A DNA stretch of 64,000 nucleotides, from the NCBI GenBank assembly GCA_903845935.1, contig CAIMZI010000077.1:1-64000 (forward strand), given 5' to 3'. This stretch comes from an uncultured beta proteobacterium. GTDB taxonomy: Bacteria > Pseudomonadota > Gammaproteobacteria > Burkholderiales > Burkholderiaceae_C. The stretch's first letter is position 1. Every line of letters begins with the position of its first letter. The notes beneath the pieces were generated by a model. It was given only the letters and a program-made list of their open reading frames with translations. It did not search any database and had not been told where the DNA came from. Both the position numbers and the translations under genes were made by a program. Shown here piece by piece: positions 23,343-31,977 of this stretch.

Positions 23343-26300
23343 ACCAAATTCTCCGGATCCACGGCCACGGGGGCGGCCAGTTCGCCCTCCTGCTGCTCGT
23401 GTGCATACATGCGGCGCTGGCGCTCGCTGCCCTTGAAGATGCGACGCACCACGACAAAGAACACCGGGGTAAAGAACACCGACAGGGCGGTGGCGGTGAT
23501 CATGCCGCCCATCACGCCGGTACCAATGGCGCGCTGGCTGGCCGAACCGGCACCGCTGGCCAGCACCAGCGGCAGCACGCCCAGGATAAAGGCCATGGAG
23601 GTCATCAGAATCGGGCGAAAACGCAGATGCACAGCCTTCAAGACTGCCTCCACCAGGCCCATGCCTTGCGCCACCAGGTCCTTGGCAAACTCGATGATCA
23701 GCACCGCGTTCTTGGCCGACAGCCCAATGATGGTGATGAGACCGACCTTGAAGTAAATGTCGTTTTCCAGCCCGCGCAAATGGGCGGCAATGGTCACGCC
23801 CAGCACGCCAAGGGGCACCACCAGGATCACGGCAAAGGGAATCGACCAGCTTTCATAGAGCGCTGCCAGGCACAGGAACACCGCCAGCAAGGAGAAGGCG
23901 AACAGCACCGTAGCGGTCGAGCCCGACAGCTTTTCCTCATAGGTCTGGCCGGTCCACTCAAAGGCAAAGCCGGGCGGCAGCTGGGACGCCAGGCGTTCCA
24001 TTTCAGCAATTGCCGTACCGGTGCTTTGGCCAGGTGCCGGTTCACCGGAAATGCGCATGGTCGGGAAGCCGTTGTAACGAATGGTCTGCATCGGTCCGGT
24101 GATCCATTCGGTGTGGGCAAAGGCCGAGAACGGCACGGTCTGCCCCGTGCTGTTGAGCACGTTCAGACGCAGCAGGTCGTCGGGCTGCATGCGCGAAGGC
24201 GCATCGGCCTGCACCACCACCCGTTGCAGGCGTCCGGCATTCGGAAAGTCGTTGACATAGGACGAACCCAGCGCGGTGGAGATGGCGCTGTTGATGGCGC
24301 TGTAATTCACACCCAGGGCGCTGGCCTTGTCGCGGTCGATATTAAGCTGCAGCTGCGCTGCATCTTCCAAGCCGTCCGGGCGCACGGCGGTCAGCACCTT
24401 GCTTTGCGCAGCCATGCCCAGCAACTGGTTGCGCGCTGCCAGCAAGGCCTCGTGGCCATTGCCGCCTCGGTCCTGCAGGCGGAAGCTAAAGCCATTGGAG
24501 CGACCCAGCTCCGGAATGGGTGGCGGCGAAAGCGGAAAGATAAACGCATCGCGTATGCCCATCAAAGCGCCAAAGGCTTTGCCCGCCAGGGTCTTGGCTG
24601 CATGCTCGGGACCGGCGCGCTCCTTCCAGTCCTTCAACGCGACAAAGCCCAGTGCGGCGTTCTGGCCGGTACCGGAAAAGCTGAAGCCCAGCACGCTGAC
24701 CATGTCGGCCACCTCGGGCTGGTGCAGCATGAACTGTTCGACCTGGGTCATCACAGCGCCGGTGCGGTTGACGGTGGCACCGGGCGGCAGCTGCACATTG
24801 ACCAGAATCGTGCCCTGGTCTTCGTTGGGCAGGAAGGACGTGGGCAGGCGGCCAAACAGAATCACCATGCAGGCCACGATCACGCCGTAAATTGCCAGAA
24901 AGCGGCCGGTGCGCTTGAGCACGCGCGCCACCAGGCCTTCGTAGCCGTGCGTGGTGGCGGTGAAGCCGCGATTGAACCAGCCAAAGAAACCGGTCTTGGC
25001 ATGGTGATGCCCGGCCTCCACCGGTTTGAGCAGCGAGGCGCACAAGGCCGGTGTAAACGACAACGCCATAAAGGCCGAGAACGCGATCGCGCTCAACATC
25101 ACCACCGCAAACTGGCGGTAAATATTGCCGACCGATCCGCTAAAGAACAGCAGCGGCACAAACACCGAGATCAGCACCACGGTCACGCCAATGATGGCGC
25201 CCGAGATCTGGCCCATGGCCTTGCGCGTGGCCATCAGCGGATGCAGGCCCTCGGTGCTCATGATGCGCTCCACATTTTCCACCACCACGATGGCGTCATC
25301 GACCACGATGCCGATCACCAGCACCATGCCGAACATGGTCAGCACATTGATGGAATAGCCCAGTGCCAGCAGCACGCCAAAGGTGCCGAGCAGGGTGATG
25401 GGCACGACCAGGGTCGGGATGATGGTGTAGCGGATGTTCTGCAAAAACAGATACATCACCAGGAACACCAGGATCACGGCCTCGATCAAGGTCTCGACCA
25501 CCTGGCGTATCGAAATTTCGACAAACTTGGAGCTGTCGTAGGGAATGCTGGCCTTCACGCCGGGCGGGAAGTAGCGCGACAACTCATCCAAGCGCTTGCG
25601 AATCGCCTTGGCCGTGGCCAGTGCATTGCCGCTGGGCGAAAGTTGCACGCCGATACCGCTGGCGGGTTGGCCGTTCAAACGCGCCTGCGGACTGTAGGAC
25701 TGGGCGCCCAGTTCGATACGGGCCACATCGCGCAGCCGCACGCTGGAGCCGTCGGCATTGGCGCGCAGAATAATCTTTCCAAATTCCTCTACCGAGCTCA
25801 GCTGACCCTTGACCACGACGGCGGCAAAAATCGATTGACCGGGCAAATTGGGCAGGTCGCCAATGGTGCCGGAGGTGACCTGGGCATTTTGCGCGGAGAT
25901 CGCTGCGGTAACGTCGTTGCTGGACAGCTTGAAGCCGACCAACTTGGCCGGATCGATCCAGACGCGCATGGCGCGTTCGGTGCCAAACAGTTGGGCCTGG
26001 CCGACGCCTGGCACGCGCTGGATTTCGGGCAACACATTGCGCGAGGCGTAGTCGCCCAGAGCCACCGGATCGATGTCCTTATTGTCGGACGACAGAATCG
26101 TGAACAGCAAAAAGTTGGAGCGCGCCTTGTCCACGCGCACACCGTTTTGCGTCACCACCGAGGGCAGGCGCGGCGCCGCCCGTGACAGGCGGTTTTGCAC
26201 GTCGACCTGGGCCAGATCGGGGCTGGTACTGGGGTCAAAGCTCAGGGTAATGGTACCGCTGCCATCGGCCTGGGCCACGGATTCCATGTAGATCAGGCCG

Positions 26301-26518
26301 GGCGAGCCATTCATCTCGCGCTCGATCACGGAGAGCACGCTGTCTTCCAGCGTCTGCGCCGTGGCACCCGGATAGGCGGCAGTCACCACGATGGACGGAG
26401 GCGCCACCGAGGGGTATTGCGCCACCGGCAGTTGCGTGATGGCCACGGCTCCGGCCACCACGATAAACAAGGCAATCACCCATGCAAAGATGGGTCGGTC
26501 AATAAAGAAACGCGCCAT
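23339..26518 (-). CDS. RND multidrug efflux pump, HAE1 family (AcrB/MexB-like)
   Basis: A 1059-residue inner membrane proton antiporter with twelve membrane helices and two large periplasmic loops. Diagnostic segments: start MARFFIDRPIFAWVIALFI, QLPVAQYPSVAPPSIVVTA, FLVMYLFLQNIRYTIIPTLVVP (helix 2), the helix-4 proton relay VVDDAIVVVENVERIM with two Asp, SVFVPLLFFSG, and the second-half repeats ending GVMGGMITATALSVFFTPVF. Length and motifs match HAE1 pumps that expel hydrophobic drugs, dyes and detergents. Encoded between its adaptor (10 nt gap) and its outer membrane channel (4 nt overlap); no local regulator gene (TetR type) is present, which is unusual for such operons. Confidence 0.97.
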   Translation of the reverse strand: MARFFIDRPIFAWVIALFIVVAGAVAITQLPVAQYPSVAPPSIVVTAAYPGATAQTLEDSVLSVIEREMNGSPGLIYMESVAQADGSGTITLSFDPSTSPDLAQVDVQNRLSRAAPRLPSVVTQNGVRVDKARSNFLLFTILSSDNKDIDPVALGDYASRNVLPEIQRVPGVGQAQLFGTERAMRVWIDPAKLVGFKLSSNDVTAAISAQNAQVTSGTIGDLPNLPGQSIFAAVVVKGQLSSVEEFGKIILRANADGSSVRLRDVARIELGAQSYSPQARLNGQPASGIGVQLSPSGNALATAKAIRKRLDELSRYFPPGVKASIPYDSSKFVEISIRQVVETLIEAVILVFLVMYLFLQNIRYTIIPTLVVPITLLGTFGVLLALGYSINVLTMFGMVLVIGIVVDDAIVVVENVERIMSTEGLHPLMATRKAMGQISGAIIGVTVVLISVFVPLLFFSGSVGNIYRQFAVVMLSAIAFSAFMALSFTPALCASLLKPVEAGHHHAKTGFFGWFNRGFTATTHGYEGLVARVLKRTGRFLAIYGVIVACMVILFGRLPTSFLPNEDQGTILVNVQLPPGATVNRTGAVMTQVEQFMLHQPEVADMVSVLGFSFSGTGQNAALGFVALKDWKERAGPEHAAKTLAGKAFGALMGIRDAFIFPLSPPPIPELGRSNGFSFRLQDRGGNGHEALLAARNQLLGMAAQSKVLTAVRPDGLEDAAQLQLNIDRDKASALGVNYSAINSAISTALGSSYVNDFPNAGRLQRVVVQADAPSRMQPDDLLRLNVLNSTGQTVPFSAFAHTEWITGPMQTIRYNGFPTMRISGEPAPGQSTGTAIAEMERLASQLPPGFAFEWTGQTYEEKLSGSTATVLFAFSLLAVFLCLAALYESWSIPFAVILVVPLGVLGVTIAAHLRGLENDIYFKVGLITIIGLSAKNAVLIIEFAKDLVAQGMGLVEAVLKAVHLRFRPILMTSMAFILGVLPLVLASGAGSASQRAIGTGVMGGMITATALSVFFTPVFFVVVRRIFKGSERQRRMYAHEQQEGELAAPVAVDPENLV

Positions 26519-26528
26519 GGTGCCGACC

Positions 26529-27764
26529 TCAGGACTTGGCGGGAGCGGAAGCCGCTACCGCAGGGGCAGCCGGGACGGCGGGGCCACTGGCTGCGGGCGC
26601 CCAAGGCACGGGCTTGACCGGCGCCTTGCCCATCATCTTCTGAAAGCCATCCACCACCACCTGTTCGCCATCCTTCAGGCCAGACAGCACCACCCACTGT
26701 CCGTCCTTGCCCGAGCCGACCTTGACCGGGCGGGTCTCGACCATGCCGTCGGCACCGACCACCTTGACGCTGTCGCCTTGGCTGGAGCGCTGCACCGATT
26801 GTTGCGGCAACAGCATGGCACCGGCCACTGCAGACTGCTGCAACTGAGCCCGCACATACATTCCGGGCAGGAGCACGCCCTTGGGGTTAGGCACTTCGGC
26901 GCGAAGAGTGATCTGGCCCGAGGTCGGGTCCACGCTCAGGTCGCTGAACAAGAGCTTGCCGGCAATCGGATAGACGCTGCCGTCATCCAGCACCACGCGC
27001 ACCTGGGCCGCATCGGCACCGCCGGCAGACTTCAGGCTACCGTTGGCAATCGCAGCGCGCAGGCGCAGCACATCGGCCACCGGCTGGGTGAAGTTGATAT
27101 ACATGGGATTGATCTGCTGCACCAGGGCCAGCTGTGTGGCTTCGCCCTGGCCCACCAGCGCGCCCTCGGTCACCAGCGCGCGGCCAATGCGACCGGAAAT
27201 AGGCGTGGTGACGGCGGCATAGGTGACATTGATTTGTGCCGACAGGATGGCAGCCTTGGCGGCAGCCACATCGGCCTCGGCCAGCTTTTGCGCGGCCACC
27301 GCGGATATCAAATCCTGGTCGCTGATCGCGTGGGCCGCGGCCAGCGGCTTGTAGCGTTCGGCCTGGGCCTGGGCCGAGGTCAGATTGGCTTCGGCGCGGG
27401 CAAGGCCTGCCTGGGCGCTGGCCAGCACCGCCTTGTAAGGTGCTGCATCGATCTGGAACAGGGTCTGGTTAGCACGCACCTCGGAGCCTTCGGTGAACAG
27501 CTGACGCTCCAGAATGCCGGCCACGCGGGCCCTCACCTGGGCCACACGCGAGGCTTCGGTGCGTCCCGGCAACTCGGTCTGCAGGCCCACCGTGGTGCGC
27601 GACACCGTGACCACTCCGACCTGGGCCGGTGGCGGCATCTGACCGGCTGCGGGTGGCGCGGCCGACTGACCGCAGGCGGCCAGCAAACTGGCTGCTCCCA
27701 GAACCAGCAGACCGGAGTCTGCGCGATGCCAAACGGACGCCAGGGCATTTTTCCATGCATGCAT
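26529..27764 (-). CDS. RND efflux periplasmic adaptor (membrane fusion lipoprotein)
   Basis: A 411-residue AcrA/MexA-type adaptor. The signal carries lipobox SLLAACGQ (about residue 32), and PPAQVGVVTVSRTTVGLQTELPGRTEA starts the mature lipoyl/barrel domain (family motif PGRT). An alpha-helical hairpin follows (AQAGLARAEANLTSAQAQAERY, then DLISAVAAQKLAEADVAAAKA) and VTTPISGRIGRALVTEGALV closes the lipoyl domain. It is the first gene of the RND operon. The 5' leader holds a GC hairpin (27788-27805) and the promoter candidate has a GGGTTTACCC palindrome 8 nt upstream of TATACT. Confidence 0.95.
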   Translation of the reverse strand: MHAWKNALASVWHRADSGLLVLGAASLLAACGQSAAPPAAGQMPPPAQVGVVTVSRTTVGLQTELPGRTEASRVAQVRARVAGILERQLFTEGSEVRANQTLFQIDAAPYKAVLASAQAGLARAEANLTSAQAQAERYKPLAAAHAISDQDLISAVAAQKLAEADVAAAKAAILSAQINVTYAAVTTPISGRIGRALVTEGALVGQGEATQLALVQQINPMYINFTQPVADVLRLRAAIANGSLKSAGGADAAQVRVVLDDGSVYPIAGKLLFSDLSVDPTSGQITLRAEVPNPKGVLLPGMYVRAQLQQSAVAGAMLLPQQSVQRSSQGDSVKVVGADGMVETRPVKVGSGKDGQWVVLSGLKDGEQVVVDGFQKMMGKAPVKPVPWAPAASGPAVPAAPAVAASAPAKS

Positions 27765-27787
27765 ATTGATCCCTTAGAGAATGAAAG

Positions 27788-27805
27788 CGGGGCTTGGAGG
27801 CCCCG
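27788..27805 (-). repeat. CGGGGC-N6-GCCCCG hairpin in the RND operon leader
   Basis: A perfect 6-bp GC stem lies ~24 nt upstream of the adaptor start codon, in the predicted untranslated leader. It could act on translation or transcription; no T tract follows directly (CTTTCATT). Confidence 0.5.
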
Positions 27806-27856
27806 TTCAGAAAATGGTGAATGGTTGCCAAAGAATTCGTGCAACCGGTGTAATCC

Positions 27857-27880
27857 AGTATAGCCAGAAGGGGTAAACCC
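27857..27880 (-). promoter_or_regulatory. RND operon promoter candidate: GGGTTTACCC, 8 nt, TATACT
   Basis: On the minus strand GGGTTTACCC (27880-27871) is followed after 8 nt by TATACT (27862-27857), a good -10 hexamer about 90 nt upstream of the adaptor start codon. The -35 at 17 nt spacing is poor (GCTAGG). The arrangement repeats the one at the first porin gene, suggesting a common regulator bound between the usual -35 and -10 positions. Inference from pattern. Confidence 0.5.
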
Positions 27881-27934
27881 TAGCCAAACACACGCTATTG
27901 AATCTGTGCACAAAGCCCTGGAGCAAGCTTGAAC

Positions 27935-28597
27935 TCAGGCACCCAACTCGTCACGCTGCGCGCCGTCCAGATGCCGGGTGTCGGACCAGCCGACCAGGGT
28001 CAGGCCCTCGGGCGTCCAGAGCAGGCGGTTGATGGCGGTGTTGCCCAGTTCCCAAGTTCGCGGGGCGCTCACCGACTGCTGCGTGGCCAGACGGTACAGC
28101 ATGTCCATCACGCCGCCGTGCGCCACCAGCACAATGTGTTGGCCCAGGTGGCGTGCGGCAATCTCGGCCACGGCCTGGCCGACGCGCGCCATCACCTGCA
28201 CCGGGCTCTCGCCACCCGTAGGCGCAAAGTGCGGATCGCGTATGCGCCACAGGCGCGACTCTTCTGGCCACTGCTGCTCAATGGCGGCATAGGTATGGCC
28301 CTCGAACTTGCCAAAACCGCGTTCGCGCAGGCCGATGTGGGTTTGCACAGCCAACGGGGCAGCGGCCTCAGTGCCAAGCTGTGCGGCAGCAATCGCCTGG
28401 GCCGTGGCATGGGCGCGCGACAGGTCGCTGGAATAGACGGCATCGATCGCGTCCTCGGCCAGCGCCTGCGCCACACGTTGAGCCTGCCAACGGCCCTTGT
28501 CGTTCAGGCCAATGTCAAGCTGCCCCTGGATGCGGGTGTCCACATTCCATTCGGTCTCGCCGTGGCGCACGGCAATGATGCGGGTGGCACTAGACAT
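27935..28597 (-). CDS. Histidine phosphatase family protein (phosphoglycerate mutase-like)
   Basis: A 220-residue branch-1 histidine phosphatase. The phosphoacceptor motif RHGETEWN (His11 in the RHG) is at residues 10-17; SSDLSRAHATAQAIA carries the second conserved Arg, and the C-terminal VLVAHGGVM holds the second catalytic His. Family members include cofactor-dependent phosphoglycerate mutases (GpmB), phosphatases CobC and others; substrate cannot be read from motifs. It is the last gene of a tight operon (9 nt after ttcA) with pterin-related genes, so a phosphatase acting on a pterin or nucleotide phosphate would fit, but that is inference. Confidence 0.88.
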   Translation of the reverse strand: MSSATRIIAVRHGETEWNVDTRIQGQLDIGLNDKGRWQAQRVAQALAEDAIDAVYSSDLSRAHATAQAIAAAQLGTEAAAPLAVQTHIGLRERGFGKFEGHTYAAIEQQWPEESRLWRIRDPHFAPTGGESPVQVMARVGQAVAEIAARHLGQHIVLVAHGGVMDMLYRLATQQSVSAPRTWELGNTAINRLLWTPEGLTLVGWSDTRHLDGAQRDELGA

Positions 28598-28606
28598 GGC
28601 GGTGAC

Positions 28607-29539
28607 TCAAGCCTGAAGCACCGCAATCGACTGCAGACCCGGCCGCGTGGGCGCAGTAAACTCTTCCGCGTCAAAGGCCCGGTCGCCCTCCTCGTCCTCC
28701 ACGCCGGTTGCGCTGACACCCTTGAAGTCAAACAACTTAGCGTCCATCAGGTGCGAGGGCGCCACGTTTTGCAGCGCGGTGAACATGGTCTCGGTGCGCC
28801 CCGGATATTGTTTTTCCCACTCGCGCAGCATATTGCCGATCTGCACGCGCTGCAGGTTCTGCTGGCTGCCGCATAAGGAGCAGGGAATGATGGGGAACTG
28901 GCGGTGTTCGGCCCAGCGAATCAGGTCTTTTTCGGCCACATGGGCCAACGGGCGTATCACCACAAACTCGCCGTTGTCGCTGGCGAGCTTGGGCGGCATG
29001 CCCTTGAGCTTGCCGGCAAAAAACATGTTCAAAAAGAAGGTCTGCAGCATGTCGTCGCGGTGGTGGCCCAACGCCAGCTTGTTGCATTTGAGTCTGCGCG
29101 CCACGCCATACAAAATGCCCCGGCGCAGGCGGCTGCACAGACTGCACATGGTCTTGCCTTCGGGGATGTTGCGCTTGACGATGGAGTAGGTGTCCTGCGT
29201 CTCGATGTAGTACTCCACGCCCAGGTTTTTCAGGTACTCGGGCAGGATGTGGTCGGGAAAGCCGGGTTGCTTCTGGTCCAGATTGACGGCCACAATTTCA
29301 AAGCGGATGGGTGCACGCTGTTGCATCTTCAAGAGAATGTCGAGCATGCCGTAGCTGTCCTTGCCGCCCGACATGCAGACCATGACGCGGTCGCCCTCCT
29401 CTATCATGTTGAAGTCCATGATGGCCTGACCGACCTGGCGGCACAGTCGCTTTTCCAACTTGTGCGTCTCGCGCTCGATCTTCAGCTGCTTGTCATGGCC
29501 GACCACTGGCGCTTCTTCTTCTACCCAGACTGCACTCAT
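28607..29539 (-). CDS. ttcA: tRNA 2-thiocytidine biosynthesis protein TtcA
   Basis: A 310-residue ATP-dependent iron-sulfur enzyme that installs 2-thiocytidine at position 32 of certain tRNAs. The PP-loop [14 protein letters not shown] lies at ~55-69; two CxxC pairs, [10 protein letters not shown] and CSLCGSQQ, bind the [4Fe-4S] cluster. [18 protein letters not shown] is the family motif around the second nucleotide contact. The ATG at 29539 (MSAVWVEEE) is chosen because it overlaps the folB stop codon by 4 nt (ATGA); a frame open to 29602 has no support. The acidic C-terminal ~40 residues are poorly conserved. Confidence 0.95.
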   Translation of the reverse strand: MSAVWVEEEAPVVGHDKQLKIERETHKLEKRLCRQVGQAIMDFNMIEEGDRVMVCMSGGKDSYGMLDILLKMQQRAPIRFEIVAVNLDQKQPGFPDHILPEYLKNLGVEYYIETQDTYSIVKRNIPEGKTMCSLCSRLRRGILYGVARRLKCNKLALGHHRDDMLQTFFLNMFFAGKLKGMPPKLASDNGEFVVIRPLAHVAEKDLIRWAEHRQFPIIPCSLCGSQQNLQRVQIGNMLREWEKQYPGRTETMFTALQNVAPSHLMDAKLFDFKGVSATGVEDEEGDRAFDAEEFTAPTRPGLQSIAVLQA

Positions 29540-29934
29540 TTCAAATCTCCTTGTGGCGCGCTGGCCCATTGACCAGTCTCCATGCGGATGGCCACTTCGC
29601 AATCGTCAAAAATTTCCAGCTTGGCAATTTTCACCCTTGCACCGATCACGCCGGGCAGCTGCATCAGGCGGTGCGTGAGCTTGCCGATCAGCGTCTCCAG
29701 CAGGTTGGTGTGCTCGGCCGTACACTCATCGATGATGAGCTGGCGCACCTTGCGGTAGTCCAGCACATGGTTGATCTCGTCGTCCAAGGGCAATAGCGGC
29801 TGGCAGCCCAGGCACAGCTCGGCATCGACCTGGATCGGTTGCGGCTCGGCAATCTCCGACTCCAGTATCCCGAGGCTGGCGTCAAAGCGCAGTCCGGTCA
29901 AGGTCAGGATCTGGTTACCAGTGGACGTCTTCAT
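29536..29934 (-). CDS. folB: Dihydroneopterin aldolase (FolB), first paralogue
   Basis: A 132-residue protein of the FolB/FolX fold. [30 protein letters not shown] contains the pterin-binding strand and glutamate (family motif G-x-x-x-x-E; split reading), [11 protein letters not shown] and [14 protein letters not shown] are the middle helices, and [16 protein letters not shown] holds the catalytic lysine. FolB converts 7,8-dihydroneopterin to 6-hydroxymethyl-dihydropterin in folate synthesis; FolX epimerises dihydroneopterin triphosphate. The two cannot be separated by motif here. It overlaps its neighbour folB paralogue and ttcA by 4 nt each. Confidence 0.9.
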   Translation of the reverse strand: MKTSTGNQILTLTGLRFDASLGILESEIAEPQPIQVDAELCLGCQPLLPLDDEINHVLDYRKVRQLIIDECTAEHTNLLETLIGKLTHRLMQLPGVIGARVKIAKLEIFDDCEVAIRMETGQWASAPQGDLK

Positions 29935-30341
29935 ATGGATTCTTTCATTCGGAATACCTCAACGCCCACACCAGCGCAGTCCGGGTACACATCGGGCTTG
30001 CAGCTCGACAGGCGCACCGCCCAGACCTGGGGATGCTGCAACATGCGAGCGGCCAGGTCGTCGCACAGCGTCTCCTGCAGCTCCACATGGCCGCTGGCCA
30101 CGCGTAGTGCAATGACCTCGCGTACAAAGTCGTAATCCACTACCTCCGCCAGGCTGTCGGTTTGCGGCGTGCTGGCGGCATAGGGCACAAACAGCTCCAC
30201 GTTGAAGATCACGCGCTGGGGCTGACCCTTCTCGAAATCATGGGCGCCGATCTGCACGGACACCACATGGTCGCGCAAGAAGATACGCCTGCACGACAGG
30301 GTCAGTCGGCTCAAGGGGTCTAGTCGAAGGTCTAGTGTCAT
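29931..30341 (-). CDS. Dihydroneopterin aldolase/epimerase-like protein, second FolB paralogue
   Basis: A 136-residue FolB-fold protein. LRDHVVSVQIGAHDFEKGQP, VIFNVELFVPYA, VDYDFVREVIALRV, LQETLCDDLAARML and a C-terminal SSCKPDVYP with the expected lysine all match the family. It is clearly diverged from the adjacent paralogue (29536-29934). The ATG at 30341 (MTLDLRLDP) overlaps the upstream SDR gene's stop codon by 4 nt. Having two distinct FolB-like genes next to two pteridine-reductase-like genes suggests that one acts as aldolase for folate and the other as FolX-type epimerase for tetrahydromonapterin; this split is inference. Confidence 0.85.
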   Translation of the reverse strand: MTLDLRLDPLSRLTLSCRRIFLRDHVVSVQIGAHDFEKGQPQRVIFNVELFVPYAASTPQTDSLAEVVDYDFVREVIALRVASGHVELQETLCDDLAARMLQHPQVWAVRLSSCKPDVYPDCAGVGVEVFRMKESI

Positions 30342-31126
30342 GGTGAGGAAGTTCGATTGTCGGCAAGCGCGTACATCACGTCGCGTGCCAAGGGGACCAG
30401 ATGTTGTCCATTGTCGACACAGAGGCTGACCCCGGTGATACAGGGGTTTTCGGCCAGGAACAACACCGTCTGGGCAACCCGCTGCGGGTCGATGGCGGTC
30501 TGCATCAGATTGACCCGGCCGGAGCGCTCGAAGTTTTCCTGCGTCTGCGGACCGCTGAGGAACATCAGGCCAGGTGCCACGCCGCAGACCCGCAGCTGAG
30601 GTGCCAGCGCCTGGGCCTGCAGCGCCACGCTGCGCTCCAGCGCCAGTTTGCTGACGGTGTAGCTGAAGTAGTCCGGATTGAGGTTGAACACCTTTTGGTC
30701 CAGCACGTGAACGATGCTGCAGTCGCCCGGCCCCGCATCGGCTGACAGACATTTGACCATCAACGCCGACAGCGACAGCGGTGCCAGCAGATTGACCTCC
30801 AACTGGCGGCGCACCAGGTCCAGATTCAGCGCATCGGCCGCGTCTTCCTCAAACAGCGAGGCGTTGTTGACCAAACAAGTCAAGGGCCCTCCCTGGGCAG
30901 CTATTTGTTCCATCATGCGCAGGCGCTGCTCCTGTAGCGCCAGATCGGCCTGCACCGCGTAGGCGGAAAAACCGGCTGTGCGCAATTCCTCTACCAATGC
31001 ATGGGCCAGATCGCCGGAGCGCTGGTAATGGCACCAGACTTCCCAACCGGCATGCGCGAATGCGCGGCACAGCAAGGCCCCCAGGCGTTGAGCGCCGCCG
31101 GTGATGAGTACGCGCTTAGGCAGCAT
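30338..31126 (-). CDS. SDR, pteridine-reductase-like (FolM/PTR1 type), copy 1
   Basis: A 262-residue short-chain dehydrogenase. The nucleotide motif LITGGAQRLG fits TGx3RxG, typical of pteridine reductases, instead of the general TGxxxGxG. The active site has YTVSK (YxxxK), and the canonical Ser is replaced by Asp in VLDQKVF, with Asp and Tyr 13 residues apart exactly as in PTR1 of Leishmania. VDNGQHLV near the end is the cofactor/dimer segment. FolM-like enzymes reduce dihydromonapterin or dihydrofolate. ATG at 31126 is chosen (1 nt after the upstream stop codon); longer alternatives begin at 31141 or 31162. Operon partner of a related SDR, two FolB proteins and TtcA. Confidence 0.86.
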   Translation of the reverse strand: MLPKRVLITGGAQRLGALLCRAFAHAGWEVWCHYQRSGDLAHALVEELRTAGFSAYAVQADLALQEQRLRMMEQIAAQGGPLTCLVNNASLFEEDAADALNLDLVRRQLEVNLLAPLSLSALMVKCLSADAGPGDCSIVHVLDQKVFNLNPDYFSYTVSKLALERSVALQAQALAPQLRVCGVAPGLMFLSGPQTQENFERSGRVNLMQTAIDPQRVAQTVLFLAENPCITGVSLCVDNGQHLVPLARDVMYALADNRTSSP

Positions 31127-31127
31127 C

Positions 31128-31958
31128 TCAACGCCGTCCATGGCGGCGCGCGGGTGGAACAAAGGGCACGGCCACTGGTGCCGGAGCCTGCGGTTTGTCT
31201 GTGGGCAACTCTTCTTCCACCAACAGCGTGGTGCCGCTGATGCTGATGTCCTGCAGCGCCAGCAACACGGCGGCCGTGGTGTCCAGGTCGGTGTTCTGCT
31301 GGTTGGGCAGACTGGCGCTTCGATAGGCCAGCCTGTCGCCGATCAGCAGGGGTTTGTGCTGACCCATCACCGGCGCCACGCCCACCACCCGGACCAGGGG
31401 ACTCAGGGCCAGGGCCAGCATGGCATTGGCGGCATCCAGCGCCGCCTTGGACAGGGTGTAACTGACAAAATCCGGTGTCTGGTTCCACAGCTTCTGGTCC
31501 AGCAGGTTGACCACCACACCACGAACTTCGGGCTGCTTCTTGCTGCGTTGGGCGATATGCGTGTGCAGGGCCTGGCTGATCAGGATGGCGGCACCGGCAT
31601 TGCTGCGCATATGCTTTTCCATCACTGCGAAGCTGAAACTGGCCGTGGTGTCGTGCTCAAAGGTGGAGGCGCAATTGACCACCGCGTCGACCTGGCCAAA
31701 GGCCGCGATCACCGTGGGCAGCAAATTGCGCACCGCCGTCTCGTTGCCCAGGTTGGAGCGAAAGGCCTGTGCGCCGGTTGTAAGGCGGGCGCAATCCTCG
31801 GCGGTGGCTCGCGCCTCTTCTACCGAATCGCGGTAATGCACGGCCACGCGCCAGCCCTGCGCCGCCAGCTTGAGGGCGATTTCGCGTCCCAGGCGCTTGG
31901 CAGCGCCGGTGACCAGAACGGTGGGAGGGGAAGTAATTTCGGGTGATGATGCAAACAT
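31128..31958 (-). CDS. SDR, pteridine-reductase-like (FolM/PTR1 type), copy 2
   Basis: A 276-residue SDR related to the downstream one. LVTGAAKRLGREIALKL gives TGx3RxG; LLDQKLWNQTPDFVSYTLSK shows Asp in place of Ser and Tyr 13 residues later, then YxxxK, again the pteridine reductase pattern. SAVMGQHKPLL-like loop APVMGQHKPLL and the C-terminal Pro-rich tail differ from the first copy. It heads a six-gene operon on the minus strand and its ATG (31958) is only 19 nt from the divergent MidA-type methyltransferase start (31978). Probable role: NADPH-dependent reduction of a dihydropterin. Substrate assignment is inference. Confidence 0.86.
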   Translation of the reverse strand: MFASSPEITSPPTVLVTGAAKRLGREIALKLAAQGWRVAVHYRDSVEEARATAEDCARLTTGAQAFRSNLGNETAVRNLLPTVIAAFGQVDAVVNCASTFEHDTTASFSFAVMEKHMRSNAGAAILISQALHTHIAQRSKKQPEVRGVVVNLLDQKLWNQTPDFVSYTLSKAALDAANAMLALALSPLVRVVGVAPVMGQHKPLLIGDRLAYRSASLPNQQNTDLDTTAAVLLALQDISISGTTLLVEEELPTDKPQAPAPVAVPFVPPARRHGRR

Positions 31959-31977
31959 TAGGGGACAATCCAGCGCG

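Noticed and set aside
23399..26185. 928-codon open frame on the plus strand opposite the RND pump gene
   Set aside because: It is His/Gln/Gly-rich with no domain and lies entirely antisense to a highly conserved pump gene; it is a by-product of high GC content in the third codon position.
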